From Planctomycetaceae bacterium (GTDB taxonomy: Bacteria > Planctomycetota > Planctomycetia > Pirellulales > Pirellulaceae), in assembly GCA_020638975.1 (NCBI GenBank), contig JACKHN010000027.1, positions 1-64,000 of the forward strand: a stretch of DNA of 64,000 nt. The letters are read 5' to 3'. Position 1 is the first letter of the stretch. Each line of letters begins with the position of its first letter. Shown piece by piece: positions 53,101-61,722 of the stretch. Below the pieces are notes generated by a model. The model was not told the origin of the DNA. It was given only the letters and a program-made list of their open reading frames with translations, and did no database searches. The position numbers were made by a program, and so were the translations under genes.

Positions 53101-54236
53101 TGATGTTTCTCAAACAGTTGACGGCCAAGAGCGACCTGTTCATTGGTGTGACGCTCTTTCTCCGACTGCTCAGGTGCAGTACCCAGCGTCGATAAGTGAG
53201 CGGCCAGGTCGCGGAGTTCGTCTTTCGAGAGGGCGAAGACGGGCATGCGATGCGTTGCGTTCAGTTCTCCCGGCGCGACGAGCCAGTGTGCGAAGAAATC
53301 TCGCGGGCGTTTTGCAGCAATCTTTGTCAAGTCACCTCCACCGAACAGTCCGGACTCTCCAATTTCACCCACGCGGTGACAGGCCAGGCAGCCGGTAGTC
53401 AGCAAGAGTTGTTCGCCCTTGGCCAGATCGACCTTCTTCTTGTCGACAGACGGTCGCTTGACGGCCTTCGACTCCTTGAACAAATATGCCGCGATCGCCG
53501 CAGCTTCGGACTTCGAGATCGCAAAGTGCGGCATCCGCCGCAAGACACCTTCCTGCTCGGTGGGTGGATTGGCCAGCCAATCGACGATCCAGTCGGAGTG
53601 CAGGTTGCCTTCAACGTGAGCCAACGAAGGAGCGTTCGCCGCGTGCGACTCGCCAGGGATCTGGTGACATGCTGCACATCGTAGTGCACGCACCATGAGT
53701 TCACCGCGTTCAATACTCGCGTCGGGAGTTTGCGCAGGTTCATGAAACAAGTACCTCGAACCAATCGGTTCCAGTTGGAACTGGGGTCCAGACCAAAAGA
53801 GTCGAATCCCGTCGCCAGCATCGTTTCGATCGTAGTTAACTTCAAGTGGGTGGAAGTCGAATTGCAGAGGGAGCGGATCGGAGACTGACCACTGAGGCGT
53901 CTCGCTGTTCGCACGAAGCACCGATTCGCCGTCTAGCGTGATCTGCACATCGCCGGTTCCGTAAACATGCAATCGATAATCGCCCAGCGCTTGCGACATC
54001 AGAAAGCCGGTCCAACGGATTCGCAGCGAATCGCCTTCGAGTCGGCGGTCAATTGGTACATTCCCAGGCGAGATCGAAATGGTCTCGTCGCGACGCAGGA
54101 AGGAATTGCCTGTTTGATCGGAGTAGCGACCGATCAAGCCAGAGCGAAACTCATCGTCCTCGACCTGACCAAAGAGGGTAGTTGGGACGGCGAAGAGGAG
54201 CACCAATAGAATGATGCGACGCGTTCTAAATCTCAT
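50124..54236 (-). CDS. Giant secreted five-haem cytochrome with PA14-like and propeller domains
   Basis: A 1370-residue exported protein. Domain order: signal peptide; PA14-like sugar-binding segment (about 30-165: GLIGRYSDQTGN, SDPLPLQFDFHPLEVNYDRND); five cytochrome-c motifs CAACH, CLACH, CAACH, CLACH and CTSCH near residues 185, 280, 380, 455 and 580, each in a small helical domain; a beta-rich middle domain (about 640-900); a six-bladed sorbosone/glucose-dehydrogenase-like propeller (about 905-1250: MDWRPSGELVVASLKGRIWNL, PLCQQ...; GHTTDYHDWAVGLPRDREGNYYV); and a C-terminal Ig-like end. This is a typical planctomycete electron-transfer/sugar-dehydrogenase fusion; substrate and partner are unknown. 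It is a lone gene. Confidence 0.9.
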   Translation of the reverse strand: MRFRTRRIILLVLLFAVPTTLFGQVEDDEFRSGLIGRYSDQTGNSFLRRDETISISPGNVPIDRRLEGDSLRIRWTGFLMSQALGDYRLHVYGTGDVQITLDGESVLRANSETPQWSVSDPLPLQFDFHPLEVNYDRNDAGDGIRLFWSGPQFQLEPIGSRYLFHEPAQTPDASIERGELMVRALRCAACHQIPGESHAANAPSLAHVEGNLHSDWIVDWLANPPTEQEGVLRRMPHFAISKSEAAAIAAYLFKESKAVKRPSVDKKKVDLAKGEQLLLTTGCLACHRVGEIGESGLFGGGDLTKIAAKRPRDFFAHWLVAPGELNATHRMPVFALSKDELRDLAAHLSTLGTAPEQSEKERHTNEQVALGRQLFEKHQCAACHEAAMPEKRQAPRAFAEAIRWENSCAGKPNGKRPGYGLTEDDQIAVARFIDEARKHPNTVPRANARQLLTEQNCLACHLRDDSPGLAAKLPAVAESHPEVAELLPAMTPPPLISVGDKLYEQSIRDAIERKSVHRDYLHVRMPKFNLSEEQLKSLVDYFVQSDRLPPRTDQQPPPTTDPLTLHTVGSRLVTTDGFGCTSCHQLGSVEPTKAPLNARGPQLTLLAKRIRREWFERFVRNPLRVIPRMEMPSVQVAVSGILDNNLDAQLAAVWDVLNTPGFEPPLPDPVRTVRHSGFADREERAVVITDVVRNGEQTYLKPLLVGLPNRTSFLFDLETAALVQWSVGDIAQERTEGKTWFWTTAGTPLLKTEMDASELSMIEGSHAFAPETVGQFVTEFDEAFHTDDRGLGFRYRLKFDDPPKTMLAVTQTFNVESYESGAATRKIEVVGLPKSASVKLQLLASSESLNATIEANQITTRFGSLVVLPPQAIADDFSVTVPADGNGIASIAISYRPLVPIDVFPTVAPTAPAPPPLTLDVVPGFEAIRLPISSEFMPTAMDWRPSGELVVASLKGRIWNLRDTDNDGLEDEAVTISDELAAPYGIAAYDDYVDVVNKYGLLRVQRDRMVTIASGWGHTTDYHDWAVGLPRDREGNYYVALPCQQDQRSAAAARYKGSVLKLSPREPTASDPSRFAIEELTAGHRFPMGIARNKAGEMFVTDNQGNYNPFNELNHIVPGKRFGFINAIDRKPGFKPPLTSPAIDIPHPWTRSVNGICFLESPESSNTSFGPFEGHLIGCEYDTRRLIRMSLQMVGGEYQGAAYPFSYDAPRSGPPLLGPLVCAVSPQGDLYVGGIRDSGWGGSNNIGEIVRLRPKLDQLPCGIAEVRATSGGFIVEFTEPVDRSKASKPDNYAVSSYTRTSTPAYGGEDQDRRQEQVTEVQVAEDARRVEIRLGDLRVGYVYELHLKNLAPETGEFFPAEAHYTLRSIPK

Positions 54237-54300
54237 GGCTGCTCAGCGATCGGTCTTGCGGCGGAAGTACGTTGTTAGGCGAGCAGCAGAATCTTCCTTA

Positions 54301-54366
54301 CTAGTACGACGGGCCTTCGAGCCCGCCGAGTCTCAGTTCGACGGCTTCGGAGAGCCGTCGTACTAG
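54301..54366. repeat. GTACGACGG hairpin repeat, copy 3
   Basis: CTAGTACGACGG at 54301 and CCGTCGTACTAG ending at 54366 are inverted ends; the inner arms CCTTCGAGCCCGCCGAG and CGACGGCTTCGGAGAG continue an imperfect hairpin. The copy lies between a TerB-like gene and the five-haem gene (both minus strand). Confidence 0.75.
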
Positions 54367-54415
54367 TAGACGCATTCGTGCCACTCACCTTGGTGGTCTG
54401 CCTATCATACTCCGC

Positions 54416-54754
54416 TCAGAGCACAGAATCGATGATCTCTTTGAGTTCATTGTCGGAGATATTCATCGCCACGGAGGCGGTCGCAAACAGCTGCTTCTCG
54501 ACTTCCGCCAGTTCTCCATCCGCTGCCATCATGCGGAGCAGGTCCTGTAACATTTCGACGCGTTCTTCGTGCGATTCGGGGATCTCAAGTTCGGCGACGT
54601 CGGAAATCGCATAACGGATCAAGTCCGCAAACACGTCTTCCGGAACGTCCCAGCGTTCTCGGCGATCGGTCAGGAAGGCGATTTCACGCTCGGTCAAGCT
54701 TCCATCGGCGGCAGCCATGACGAGCAGGTTTCGTAACTTCGCATGCAATTCCAT
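54416..54754 (-). CDS. TerB-like (tellurite-resistance-type) protein
   Basis: A 112-residue all-helical protein of the TerB fold. Paired Asp-rich EF-hand-like loops MAAADGSLTEREIAFL and MMAADGELAEVEKQLF, which bind calcium in relatives, and the internal duplication are evident. Planctomycete genomes have several stand-alone copies; a role in tellurite resistance is not implied. It is transcribed in the same direction as the following 625-residue gene product (54846-56723) with a 91-base gap. Confidence 0.88.
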   Translation of the reverse strand: MELHAKLRNLLVMAAADGSLTEREIAFLTDRRERWDVPEDVFADLIRYAISDVAELEIPESHEERVEMLQDLLRMMAADGELAEVEKQLFATASVAMNISDNELKEIIDSVL

Positions 54755-54845
54755 TTCCGTCTCCCGAGATCCTTGGACAAGTCGTTGCGATAGTCAGTGC
54801 GGCTAGTATAAGACTCTTGCCGTAGTGTCTCAAGCATTGTGACAG

Positions 54846-56723
54846 TTAGGCTCGCCGAATGAAATCTGCCGCGTAACTGCGCACATGTTTTCCATTCAAT
54901 ACGTGCACCATACGCAATTGCTGGACAGTCGACTCGCCGAACTGCCCGAGTGGAATATGCACCCACTTCTTTTTGAATCGCTTTGCAAGGCGTCGCCAAC
55001 CGGCACCGGGCGGTGCTGGGCTGAGCAACGCGATGTCAGAACACTTGCTGTGCAAGCATGCGGCGGCAAGCACCCGTTCTTCCATCGTCTCCGTAAAGTC
55101 AAGCCGCGGATCCATCCAGATATCGACGATTGGTACGGGAGGGTAGAGGAACATCGCACCGCCGTAGTTGCCGAGCCCGATTCCCGGACCGACAAGCTCC
55201 TTTTGGAAATCCGTGGCGAAGAAAGCGAGCGTCGATTCCTCGTCGTGTTCGGCAAACCAAGTCGTTCGCCAAGGATAGTCCCGCGGATCGGCTGGGCTAT
55301 CGAACAGCATAACTGCACAGTCCAGCTTTCCGCGACTTGGCGGCAGAACCTTCACGTAGATGTCGCCTTCGTACCAATGTCGCAACGTGTCGCGAATGTC
55401 GATACCGTCCTTGATGCTCGTCGTGAACTTCTCCGTGTGAACCAGATCCGCTCCCATCACTTCTTTCGCTCGATCGAAAAGGTGCGAGCGGAAGTTCTCG
55501 ATCAATTTGTCTTCGGGCGGATAGCTGCATTGTGAATGTGGGTTCCAACGCATCTTCCAACGATCGACGTCATCTCGATCGGGCCGAGGCTGGAGTTCAC
55601 AGGTGCGCCAGACCAAGGGTGGCCCGGGCAAGCGGCTTACGGCGTCCAGTAAATCGCCCTCGGGAAGCCGCACACGATCCAAGCCTACGTCGAGATAGGG
55701 CAGGCCTGTCGCTTGGGTATAGGGATAGTCGCGAGCGGTTTCCGCAACGTGTAATGCGTACTGATCACCGGCAATCTGTTTCGAAGCGATCACCAGTGTG
55801 TAAAGATCCGGGGTCAGTCGGCGTTCGATGAGCGAAAGATTGCGAATGTACTTCATGCACTGAGCGAGGATCTGTGGAGTGATCTTGCGGGCTCGTCGCT
55901 TAAATTCCTCACGATAGCCATCACGCGCCGACAACAGCAGTTCCTTAACGCCGTCGATCGACAGATTCTCGTCATCGTCCAAGTCCGCCCGGGCCTTCTC
56001 GTACAGTCCGGTGATAAACGGCAACTCGCCAAGCATGAATGCCAGGGTGTCGTTCTCGACTTCGTACGACTCGGTCGAGGGAACAAAGGCGTCACTTGTC
56101 TCGCACTCACGCTGCTCGACGTACGCTTCACGAATCCAAGGCCAATCGAGGATCGAACAAACAAAGAGTATCGATTCGTGTTGCGACTCAAGCTCTCGCA
56201 ACCGCGACGCCATGTGAGTGATGCGATCTTTCCGTTGTTCCAGGGTAGGGCGAGCGATTGTCGGAAGTACGGCGGCAGCGAAGCGTTCGAGCGAGACCTT
56301 CTTCAGCGCGTACGGATCGGGCAACGGTTCGCTGTAAGGTACAAACGGCGAGGTTTCCAGATCAACGAACCTGCGCGTGATATGTTCGCCCATCGCCACG
56401 CGCAGTGCCATGATCACGCCTTGGCACGGATCGATCGGGACGAAGCTGCACCCACCGTCAGAATCGTCGTCGTCTTCGATAGGATCGGGCGTCCAGTCTG
56501 ACTGATACCCGCTGCTCTCTCGCTGCAGAACGAGCGTGGGAGTGGGGAGCAACCCGATCGCCTCTTCGACATCCGCTTGAAACGAAGGCGGCAACGGCAC
56601 GGCGACGCAGTCGAAACGATGTTCGAGCATCATGCGGCGGACTTCAAGCGCAAAGTCACCGCTGCCATGAATAATGGGCAGCGCCGTGATTCGCGATCCG
56701 AATCTAAGTACATCGTGAGGCAT
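54846..56723 (-). CDS. 625-residue protein of unknown function beside a MoxR ATPase
   Basis: I do not recognise the family. The N-terminal 130 residues (MPHDVLRFGSRITALPIIHG, FDCVAVPLPPSFQADVEEAI) look alpha/beta with a short conserved SPFVPYSEPLPDPYALKKVS. The middle is helical (RPTLEQRKDRITHMASRLRE; RRARKITPQILAQCMKYIRN). Two Cys-bearing strings, CSILDWPWIREAYVEQRECE and a C-terminal CLHSKCSDIALLSPAPPGAG, are present. It ends in a basic tail and has no signal peptide or membrane helix. It precedes the gene for a MoxR-type ATPase on the minus strand with a 104-base gap that holds a perfect hairpin, so the two may act together as substrate protein and chaperone. Confidence 0.6.
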   Translation of the reverse strand: MPHDVLRFGSRITALPIIHGSGDFALEVRRMMLEHRFDCVAVPLPPSFQADVEEAIGLLPTPTLVLQRESSGYQSDWTPDPIEDDDDSDGGCSFVPIDPCQGVIMALRVAMGEHITRRFVDLETSPFVPYSEPLPDPYALKKVSLERFAAAVLPTIARPTLEQRKDRITHMASRLRELESQHESILFVCSILDWPWIREAYVEQRECETSDAFVPSTESYEVENDTLAFMLGELPFITGLYEKARADLDDDENLSIDGVKELLLSARDGYREEFKRRARKITPQILAQCMKYIRNLSLIERRLTPDLYTLVIASKQIAGDQYALHVAETARDYPYTQATGLPYLDVGLDRVRLPEGDLLDAVSRLPGPPLVWRTCELQPRPDRDDVDRWKMRWNPHSQCSYPPEDKLIENFRSHLFDRAKEVMGADLVHTEKFTTSIKDGIDIRDTLRHWYEGDIYVKVLPPSRGKLDCAVMLFDSPADPRDYPWRTTWFAEHDEESTLAFFATDFQKELVGPGIGLGNYGGAMFLYPPVPIVDIWMDPRLDFTETMEERVLAAACLHSKCSDIALLSPAPPGAGWRRLAKRFKKKWVHIPLGQFGESTVQQLRMVHVLNGKHVRSYAADFIRRA

Positions 56724-56750
56724 TTGTGAGCCGTGAAAGATGATTCATCT

Positions 56751-56822
56751 AGTACGACGGCCCTCCGAGGCCGTCGATCCTTTGCGCGTCCCGAAACGAC
56801 GGCCTCGGAGGGCCGTCGTACT
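56751..56822. repeat. GTACGACGG hairpin repeat, copy 4 (perfect)
   Basis: Perfect 26-base arms (56751-56776 and 56797-56822, AGTACGACGGCCCTCCGAGG plus CCGTCG) around a 20-base spacer. It lies between the 3' end of the MoxR-type gene and the start of the 625-residue gene, where the hairpin in mRNA could separate the expression of the two. Confidence 0.95.
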
Positions 56823-56827
56823 GCGAG

Positions 56828-57787
56828 TTAAAACAACTCATCATCATCGTCATCGTCATCCAAATCGGGATGCAACGGATCGTCGGCAGCAAAGAAAAAG
56901 TCGCCCAGACCTAACGGAACGGCATCACCGCCCAGCGTCCTGGTACGCCGTTCGGCCAGCGATTCGAGATCCAAAGCCTCTTCGCCCAGGCACTTTTCTA
57001 AGGCTTCGCGCCAAGCTTGGTCCTTGCCGAGCGGGTGCGAAGGGTCTTGCCCAAGTCGCTTCGTCGCGTATCGCAGCAAGTTGATGCCGTCGCGCGGCGA
57101 GAAATCGAGCTTCAACTCGTGCGATCGTTGAAGGAACTCGACGGTGATCGCCAGCATCTCGGGTTCGACGAACGGCAGATGATACTGCAAGATCGCAAGT
57201 TCGTCTTGCTTGTTCGGAAAGCCGACCGTCAGCGTCGGCTGCAAGCGGCTCATGATGTAGTCGGGAATTTCATAGGTCGACTCGTCCTGATTCATCGTCA
57301 CCGCACAACGAAAGTCGCGATGAGCCGAGATCGTGATGCCGGCAACGATCGATTCGACATATCGCCGCTGATCGAGCAGCGGCGCCAAACTGGCCCACGA
57401 CTTCTCGTTCATACGGTTTCCTTCGTCGAGGATACAGACCCCGCCGCGAATCATGGCCGTCACCAGTGCCGAGGCGTGATATGCAATTTTCCCATTTTGA
57501 GCCAAGACCGGCGTGACGAGCAAGTCTTCGGGACGCGTGTCAGCCGTACATTGATAGATGTACAGCTCTTGATTGCGTTGCTGTGCGGCGGCCATCGCCA
57601 ACGCCGTCTTCCCGATGCCCGGCTGGCCGACCAGGCGAGGCGACAACGGCAGGTCCGAGTCGTCAACGACGATCCAACAAGCTTGGACTTGCTGCAGGAT
57701 CTCACGTTGACCAATCCACTTGGCGTTATTCTCGTTTGGCTTGCTCAACGCCAGTTGAACGCCATCCACTTCGACGTGCTTCTGCAT
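56828..57787 (-). CDS. MoxR-type AAA+ ATPase
   Basis: A 319-residue AAA+ ATPase of the MoxR/NorQ type, which remodels partner proteins. Walker A GQPGIGKT is at 54-61 and Walker B VCILDE at 117-122; sensor-like DFRCAVTMNQDESTYEIPDY, the Arg-finger part MSRLQPTLTVGFPNKQDEL and the helical lid DFSPRDGINLLRYATKRLG follow. The C-terminus ends in a strikingly acidic tail, DLDDDDDDDELF. The downstream gene on the same strand encodes the unknown 625-residue protein at 54846-56723. MoxR ATPases usually pair with a VWA-domain protein; none is visible here. Confidence 0.87.
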   Translation of the reverse strand: MQKHVEVDGVQLALSKPNENNAKWIGQREILQQVQACWIVVDDSDLPLSPRLVGQPGIGKTALAMAAAQQRNQELYIYQCTADTRPEDLLVTPVLAQNGKIAYHASALVTAMIRGGVCILDEGNRMNEKSWASLAPLLDQRRYVESIVAGITISAHRDFRCAVTMNQDESTYEIPDYIMSRLQPTLTVGFPNKQDELAILQYHLPFVEPEMLAITVEFLQRSHELKLDFSPRDGINLLRYATKRLGQDPSHPLGKDQAWREALEKCLGEEALDLESLAERRTRTLGGDAVPLGLGDFFFAADDPLHPDLDDDDDDDELF

Positions 57788-58031
57788 GATTGCTCGTTTG
57801 CGATAGGGAAAGATGTGATTGCGCCCGTCCGTTCATGTTACCGAGCCGTGACGGTTCGTCCAAGCTGACCGCGCGAGTATGATGCGTATTATCGGAACCT
57901 TTTGCCAACTTGCCGTGGCGACTTGCTTTGCCGGTATTCATGGCGCAAGATCAAGATGCAACTCGGTTAAATGATATCCTATGAAACCCCTCGCCTGGCT
58001 CCCGCTATCTCGCTCTGCTTAGGAATCCGAC

Positions 58032-58982
58032 ATGACATCGAATCACTTTCGTATAATCGCTCCGCCCACCACGCACTTCCATGCGGACGGTTCCCTCAAT
58101 TTGGATGCTGTCGAGCGACAGGCCCAGCTGTTGATCGATACGTCGGTAGACGGTGTGTTTGTGGCTGGCTCGACGGGCGAAGGGCAATCTTTGTCGACCG
58201 ACGAGCGGATGACATCGGCCCAGCGTTGGATCGATGTCGCTGCCGGAAGCGAATTGGAAGTCATCATCCAGGTTGGGCACAACAGCCTGCCGGACGCCGT
58301 GGCACTCGCGAAGCATGCTCAGCATATCGGAGCTGATTCCATCGCCGCGTCGTCGCCGTGCTATTTCAAGCCGAGCCGAGTCGAGGAGTTGATCGATTTC
58401 ATGGTCCCCGTCGCTGCTGCCGCCGGCGATTTGCCGTTCTACTTTTACGAGATCCCGCCGCTGACGAATGTTGCGTTGCCAATGGCGGAGTTCTTAGCCA
58501 AGGCAAAGCCTCGCATTCCGAATCTGGTCGGATTGAAGTACTCGAACATCGACCTGATGCAAATGCAGCAATGTGTGCAAATGAATAACGGCGAGTTTGA
58601 AGTGCTCTTCGGATCGGACCAGCAACTGTTGGCTGCCGTCGCCCTCGGTGCTTGCGGAGCCGTCGGAAGCACTTACAACTTTGCGGCACCGCTTTACCGC
58701 CGGATGCTCGCGGCCTTCGACCGAGGCGACCACGCCGAAGCTCGCCAGCTGCAAGCCAAGTCTGTCGAGATCGTTGCCATCATGTCCCGTCACAGTTTTC
58801 TTTCCGCATGTAAGATTCTGCTGGCAGAATTGGGTGTCGAAGGTGAGACGTTGCGAGCGCCGCTGCGCAATCTGACGGCAGACCAACGCGAGGAACTTCT
58901 CGCAGATCTCCACAGCGCGGGAGTCTTTGCTCTTCACAAGTCCGCCCCAATCGTGAACGATCACGATAACGCGATCATTTAA
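58032..58982 (+). CDS. Dihydrodipicolinate synthase (DapA) family aldolase
   Basis: A 316-residue Schiff-base TIM-barrel aldolase. VAGSTGEGQSLSTDER holds the carboxylate-binding Thr-Gly-Glu, FYFYEIPPLTN the catalytic Tyr and NLVGLKYSNIDLMQMQ the Schiff-base Lys; LFGSDQQLLAAVALGACGAVGSTYN is the usual substrate pocket region. Members act in lysine synthesis or in sugar-acid or N-acetylneuraminate breakdown. The true substrate is not shown; no lysine or sialic-acid genes lie near, so I leave it as a family aldolase. The ATG at 58032 has AGGA upstream. Confidence 0.88.
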   Translation: MTSNHFRIIAPPTTHFHADGSLNLDAVERQAQLLIDTSVDGVFVAGSTGEGQSLSTDERMTSAQRWIDVAAGSELEVIIQVGHNSLPDAVALAKHAQHIGADSIAASSPCYFKPSRVEELIDFMVPVAAAAGDLPFYFYEIPPLTNVALPMAEFLAKAKPRIPNLVGLKYSNIDLMQMQQCVQMNNGEFEVLFGSDQQLLAAVALGACGAVGSTYNFAAPLYRRMLAAFDRGDHAEARQLQAKSVEIVAIMSRHSFLSACKILLAELGVEGETLRAPLRNLTADQREELLADLHSAGVFALHKSAPIVNDHDNAII

Positions 58983-59167
58983 CCGCGCTACTCTCGGCCT
59001 GCACACCGCCTACTGATTTCCAGCCTCACGCCTTGGAGCCCGTTGCCATCACTCTACCCTCCAGTGAGAGAAAGAATCCGCCCTGAATGTTCTTAACAAG
59101 GACGCGGATTGTAACTGATGGGCCGTGATAAAGGCGAATGTTTACTTGAGAACCGCGGAACACCGTG

Positions 59168-59779
59168 TTACGGACGGGCTCTTCGTTGAGCCAACTCGTA
59201 ACTCCTTTGCAAGGCTTTCTTCAAATCGTCGACCGTATAGATCTTCTCGGTCGGCTTGTCGTAGTCTTTTACGTGGCGTGCCCTACCCGAGCGTCCCTTC
59301 GGGAGGAAGTCTTCCAGATCGGGGATCGTTGCGGGCGTATCGTGCTTCGCATACCGAGCAGCATCGGGAAGCTTGACGAGGTCAGTCAAGAGTCGCTGTC
59401 CGCCAGGCTCTTGGACGATACGATCAAGTCGATCGTAGATGAGTTTGTCGCTGGCAACTTGTCTCATGAACTTGGTGCCGGCGGGACTGCGAAGGATGCT
59501 AATCAGCGGGTCGCTCGGCGCGAGCATTCTGTTGAGCAGTTCGTCGCCATCCTCAACTTTCCAGCCCGCAGTTTCGAGCATTGGGAACAGTGAACGCACT
59601 TCACTCTGGCAGATGATATCGCCGGCTTGAAGTTGAGACTGGCCTCGAAAGTGTTGATCGACGATTGCCCTCACCTCGGCAAGCGACGGAAGGGTTTGCG
59701 GGCCGCTGGCGGGAACGTTGCGCGTACTCAGCACAAACATACAGGTTACTGCAAGGCAGCAGATACTTTGTCTTCCCAT
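59168..59779 (-). CDS. Secreted protein of unknown function
   Basis: A 203-residue protein with a signal peptide (MGRQSICCLAVTCMFVLS) and a helical, soluble body (TLPSLAEVRAIVDQHFRGQS, QAGDIICQSEVRSLFPMLE, LLNRMLAPSDPLISILRSPAG). It ends in a basic part, YTVDDLKKALQRSYELAQRR. The ATG at 59779 has GGGAGA eight bases upstream and opens the signal peptide; ATG 59821 and 59800 in frame lack a site. No family is recognised. Confidence 0.65.
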   Translation of the reverse strand: MGRQSICCLAVTCMFVLSTRNVPASGPQTLPSLAEVRAIVDQHFRGQSQLQAGDIICQSEVRSLFPMLETAGWKVEDGDELLNRMLAPSDPLISILRSPAGTKFMRQVASDKLIYDRLDRIVQEPGGQRLLTDLVKLPDAARYAKHDTPATIPDLEDFLPKGRSGRARHVKDYDKPTEKIYTVDDLKKALQRSYELAQRRARP

Positions 59780-60071
59780 TCGTCTTTCTCCCGCGAACAT
59801 TTCACGCCGGCGCGGTCTCATTAGATACGCCTAGGTACAACTTCGACCGGTTCGCGGTGGCGTCTGCACGGAAATCCAGAAGGCGGCCATCGTCTGTAAA
59901 GTGCGTTGCCACAACCGGTTACGCGACGCGAACAGGCTTGCGGCACCTCAATTTTGAAGAGCGAGACGTAAAGTGGTTTCAAGAAATTGTTGCATTTTGA
60001 AAAGCGATCCTTTAGATTGGCTCACTCAACAAGTCCTCTGTTCTGAGGCTCACGGTGTAGGAGATACCGAG

Positions 60072-60290
60072 ATGACTGCAACTTATTTCGCACAAGAATG
60101 TCCGTCCTGCGGGCGACACCTCCAAGTTCGGCTTGAATACTTGGGGAGGTCCGTTGCGTGTCAGCATTGCCAACGTCAATTCGAGGCAATGCTCACTCCG
60201 CCACAAAGCGACTCGAGTGAAGATCTATTGAATCGGGCCAACGAGTTATTGGCGACTGTCGCGACGGCGACGAGAACGGTACCACGCTGA
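60072..60290 (+). CDS. Small zinc-ribbon protein
   Basis: A 72-residue protein starting MTATYFAQECPSCGRHLQVRLE with the zinc-ribbon Cys pairs CPSCG and CQHCQ, then a disordered acidic end with a helix (SSEDLLNRANELLATVATA). Such proteins are frequent and poorly known in planctomycetes. The ATG at 60072 has AGGAGA upstream. It is a lone gene facing aroA. Confidence 0.75.
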   Translation: MTATYFAQECPSCGRHLQVRLEYLGRSVACQHCQRQFEAMLTPPQSDSSEDLLNRANELLATVATATRTVPR

Positions 60291-60318
60291 GACGACAATC
60301 CGAGACGAGCCTTATGTC

Positions 60319-61590
60319 TCAGCTAGATATTCTTCGCAAGTCTTCAAAGAAGTTTGGGTAGGTCTTGCGTGTGCAACTGGGATCGTTAATGACGATTCCA
60401 GGTGACCGCAGTCCAGCAACTGCAAAGCTCATTGCCATTCGGTGATCGTTGTAAGTGTCGAGTGTTGCTGGACGGAGCGACTGTGGCGTGATGGTCAGGC
60501 CGTCGTCAAACTCCTCGACGACGGCCCCCAATTTCCGGAGCTCACGCGCAAGATCTCCGACGCGGTCAGTTTCTTTGTGACGAATGTGTGCGACTCCGGT
60601 GATCGTTGTTGGTCCATCGGCGAACAACGCGACCACGGCCAACGTTTGAGCCGTATCACTAATTGCGTTCATGTCTACCGTGATACCGCGTAGCGTATTG
60701 CCTTCAACCGTGATGTGATTGTCGCCATAGATGACCTTACATCCCATCTGCGCAAGGCACTCACAAAACGCGACGTCGCCTTGCAACGCGTTTCGATGGA
60801 GCCCCTCGACCCTCACCAAACCACCTGTCACCGCCGCAGCTCCCCAAAAATAACTCGCCGCCGAAGCATCGGGTTCAATATCGTAGGAGCAACCTTCATA
60901 GCGCGCCTTGGGAATTATAAATCGCTCCAACTTGCCGGCTTCCATGGCGACACCGAAGGCGGACATTACGCCCAGCGTCATCGTAACGTAGGGCTTTGAG
61001 ACAAGTTCGCCTTCGACGTCAATGACGACCGCTTCTTCTGAGTAGGGGACTGCCATCAGCAATCCGCTTAGAAACTGACTCGAAATGTTCCCGCGAATCT
61101 TCGCCGTCCCGCCACGTAATCCGTTTGCTTCGATCACGACAGGGGGACAACCATTTGATAATTCGCTTTTCGCTGCGCCGCCCAATTGCTCCAAAGCCGC
61201 CAAAAGGTCGCCAATCGGGCGCTCTCGCATCCGAGCTATTCCATCGATTCGAAACTGGCCTCGGCAAGCGGCCAGCATTGCGGTGAGAAAGCGAATGGTC
61301 GTGCCGCTGTTTTCGATGTTTAGATCAGCACGATCGTTTGGCAGTACTCCACCGCATCCCGTTACGTGGATGATGGAATTAGATTGATCGTGCGTGACGT
61401 CCAGCCCCAGGGTCTGAAGCGCCGCCACCATCACACCCGTGTCTTCGCTATCCAGCGCGCCAGTTAGTCGCGACTTGCCCGCCGCAAGTCCAGCGCAGAT
61501 CAATGCGCGATTTGTGATACTCTTTGATCCAGGTGGACGAATCGAAGTATTGAGCGGGCCAGTCGGTATGATTTCGATTTGATCAGGCAC
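60319..61590 (-). CDS. aroA: 3-phosphoshikimate 1-carboxyvinyltransferase (EPSP synthase)
   Basis: Converts shikimate-3-phosphate and PEP to EPSP, the sixth step to chorismate. The 423-residue protein begins MPDQIEIIPTGPLNTSIRPPGSKSITNRAL with the PEP-binding Lys, and contains NSGTTIRFLTAMLAACRGQF, RMRERPIGDLLAALEQLG, SSQFLSGLLMAVPYSEE, EPDASAASYFWGAAAVTGG, the RHKETDRVGDLARELRKLGA region and the C-terminal YNDHRMAMSFAVAGL. The start is GTG at 61590. No aro neighbour; a lone gene between a zinc-ribbon gene and a propeller gene. Confidence 0.97.
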   Translation of the reverse strand: MPDQIEIIPTGPLNTSIRPPGSKSITNRALICAGLAAGKSRLTGALDSEDTGVMVAALQTLGLDVTHDQSNSIIHVTGCGGVLPNDRADLNIENSGTTIRFLTAMLAACRGQFRIDGIARMRERPIGDLLAALEQLGGAAKSELSNGCPPVVIEANGLRGGTAKIRGNISSQFLSGLLMAVPYSEEAVVIDVEGELVSKPYVTMTLGVMSAFGVAMEAGKLERFIIPKARYEGCSYDIEPDASAASYFWGAAAVTGGLVRVEGLHRNALQGDVAFCECLAQMGCKVIYGDNHITVEGNTLRGITVDMNAISDTAQTLAVVALFADGPTTITGVAHIRHKETDRVGDLARELRKLGAVVEEFDDGLTITPQSLRPATLDTYNDHRMAMSFAVAGLRSPGIVINDPSCTRKTYPNFFEDLRRISS

Positions 61591-61722
61591 TTGAATCGCG
61601 TTCGCGGAGAAGAGAGAATCCCAGCCCGAAGCATAGGCGAGGACTTCGAGTCACTCCATCCTCGCTTACTCTTCGGGTTACGAAAAGGGCACGGTCCACC
61701 GACAGAATCGATGGCCAGCGAC

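Noticed and set aside
57017..57868. 283-codon plus-strand frame over the MoxR gene
   Set aside because: Antisense to a gene with intact Walker motifs; no recognisable protein.
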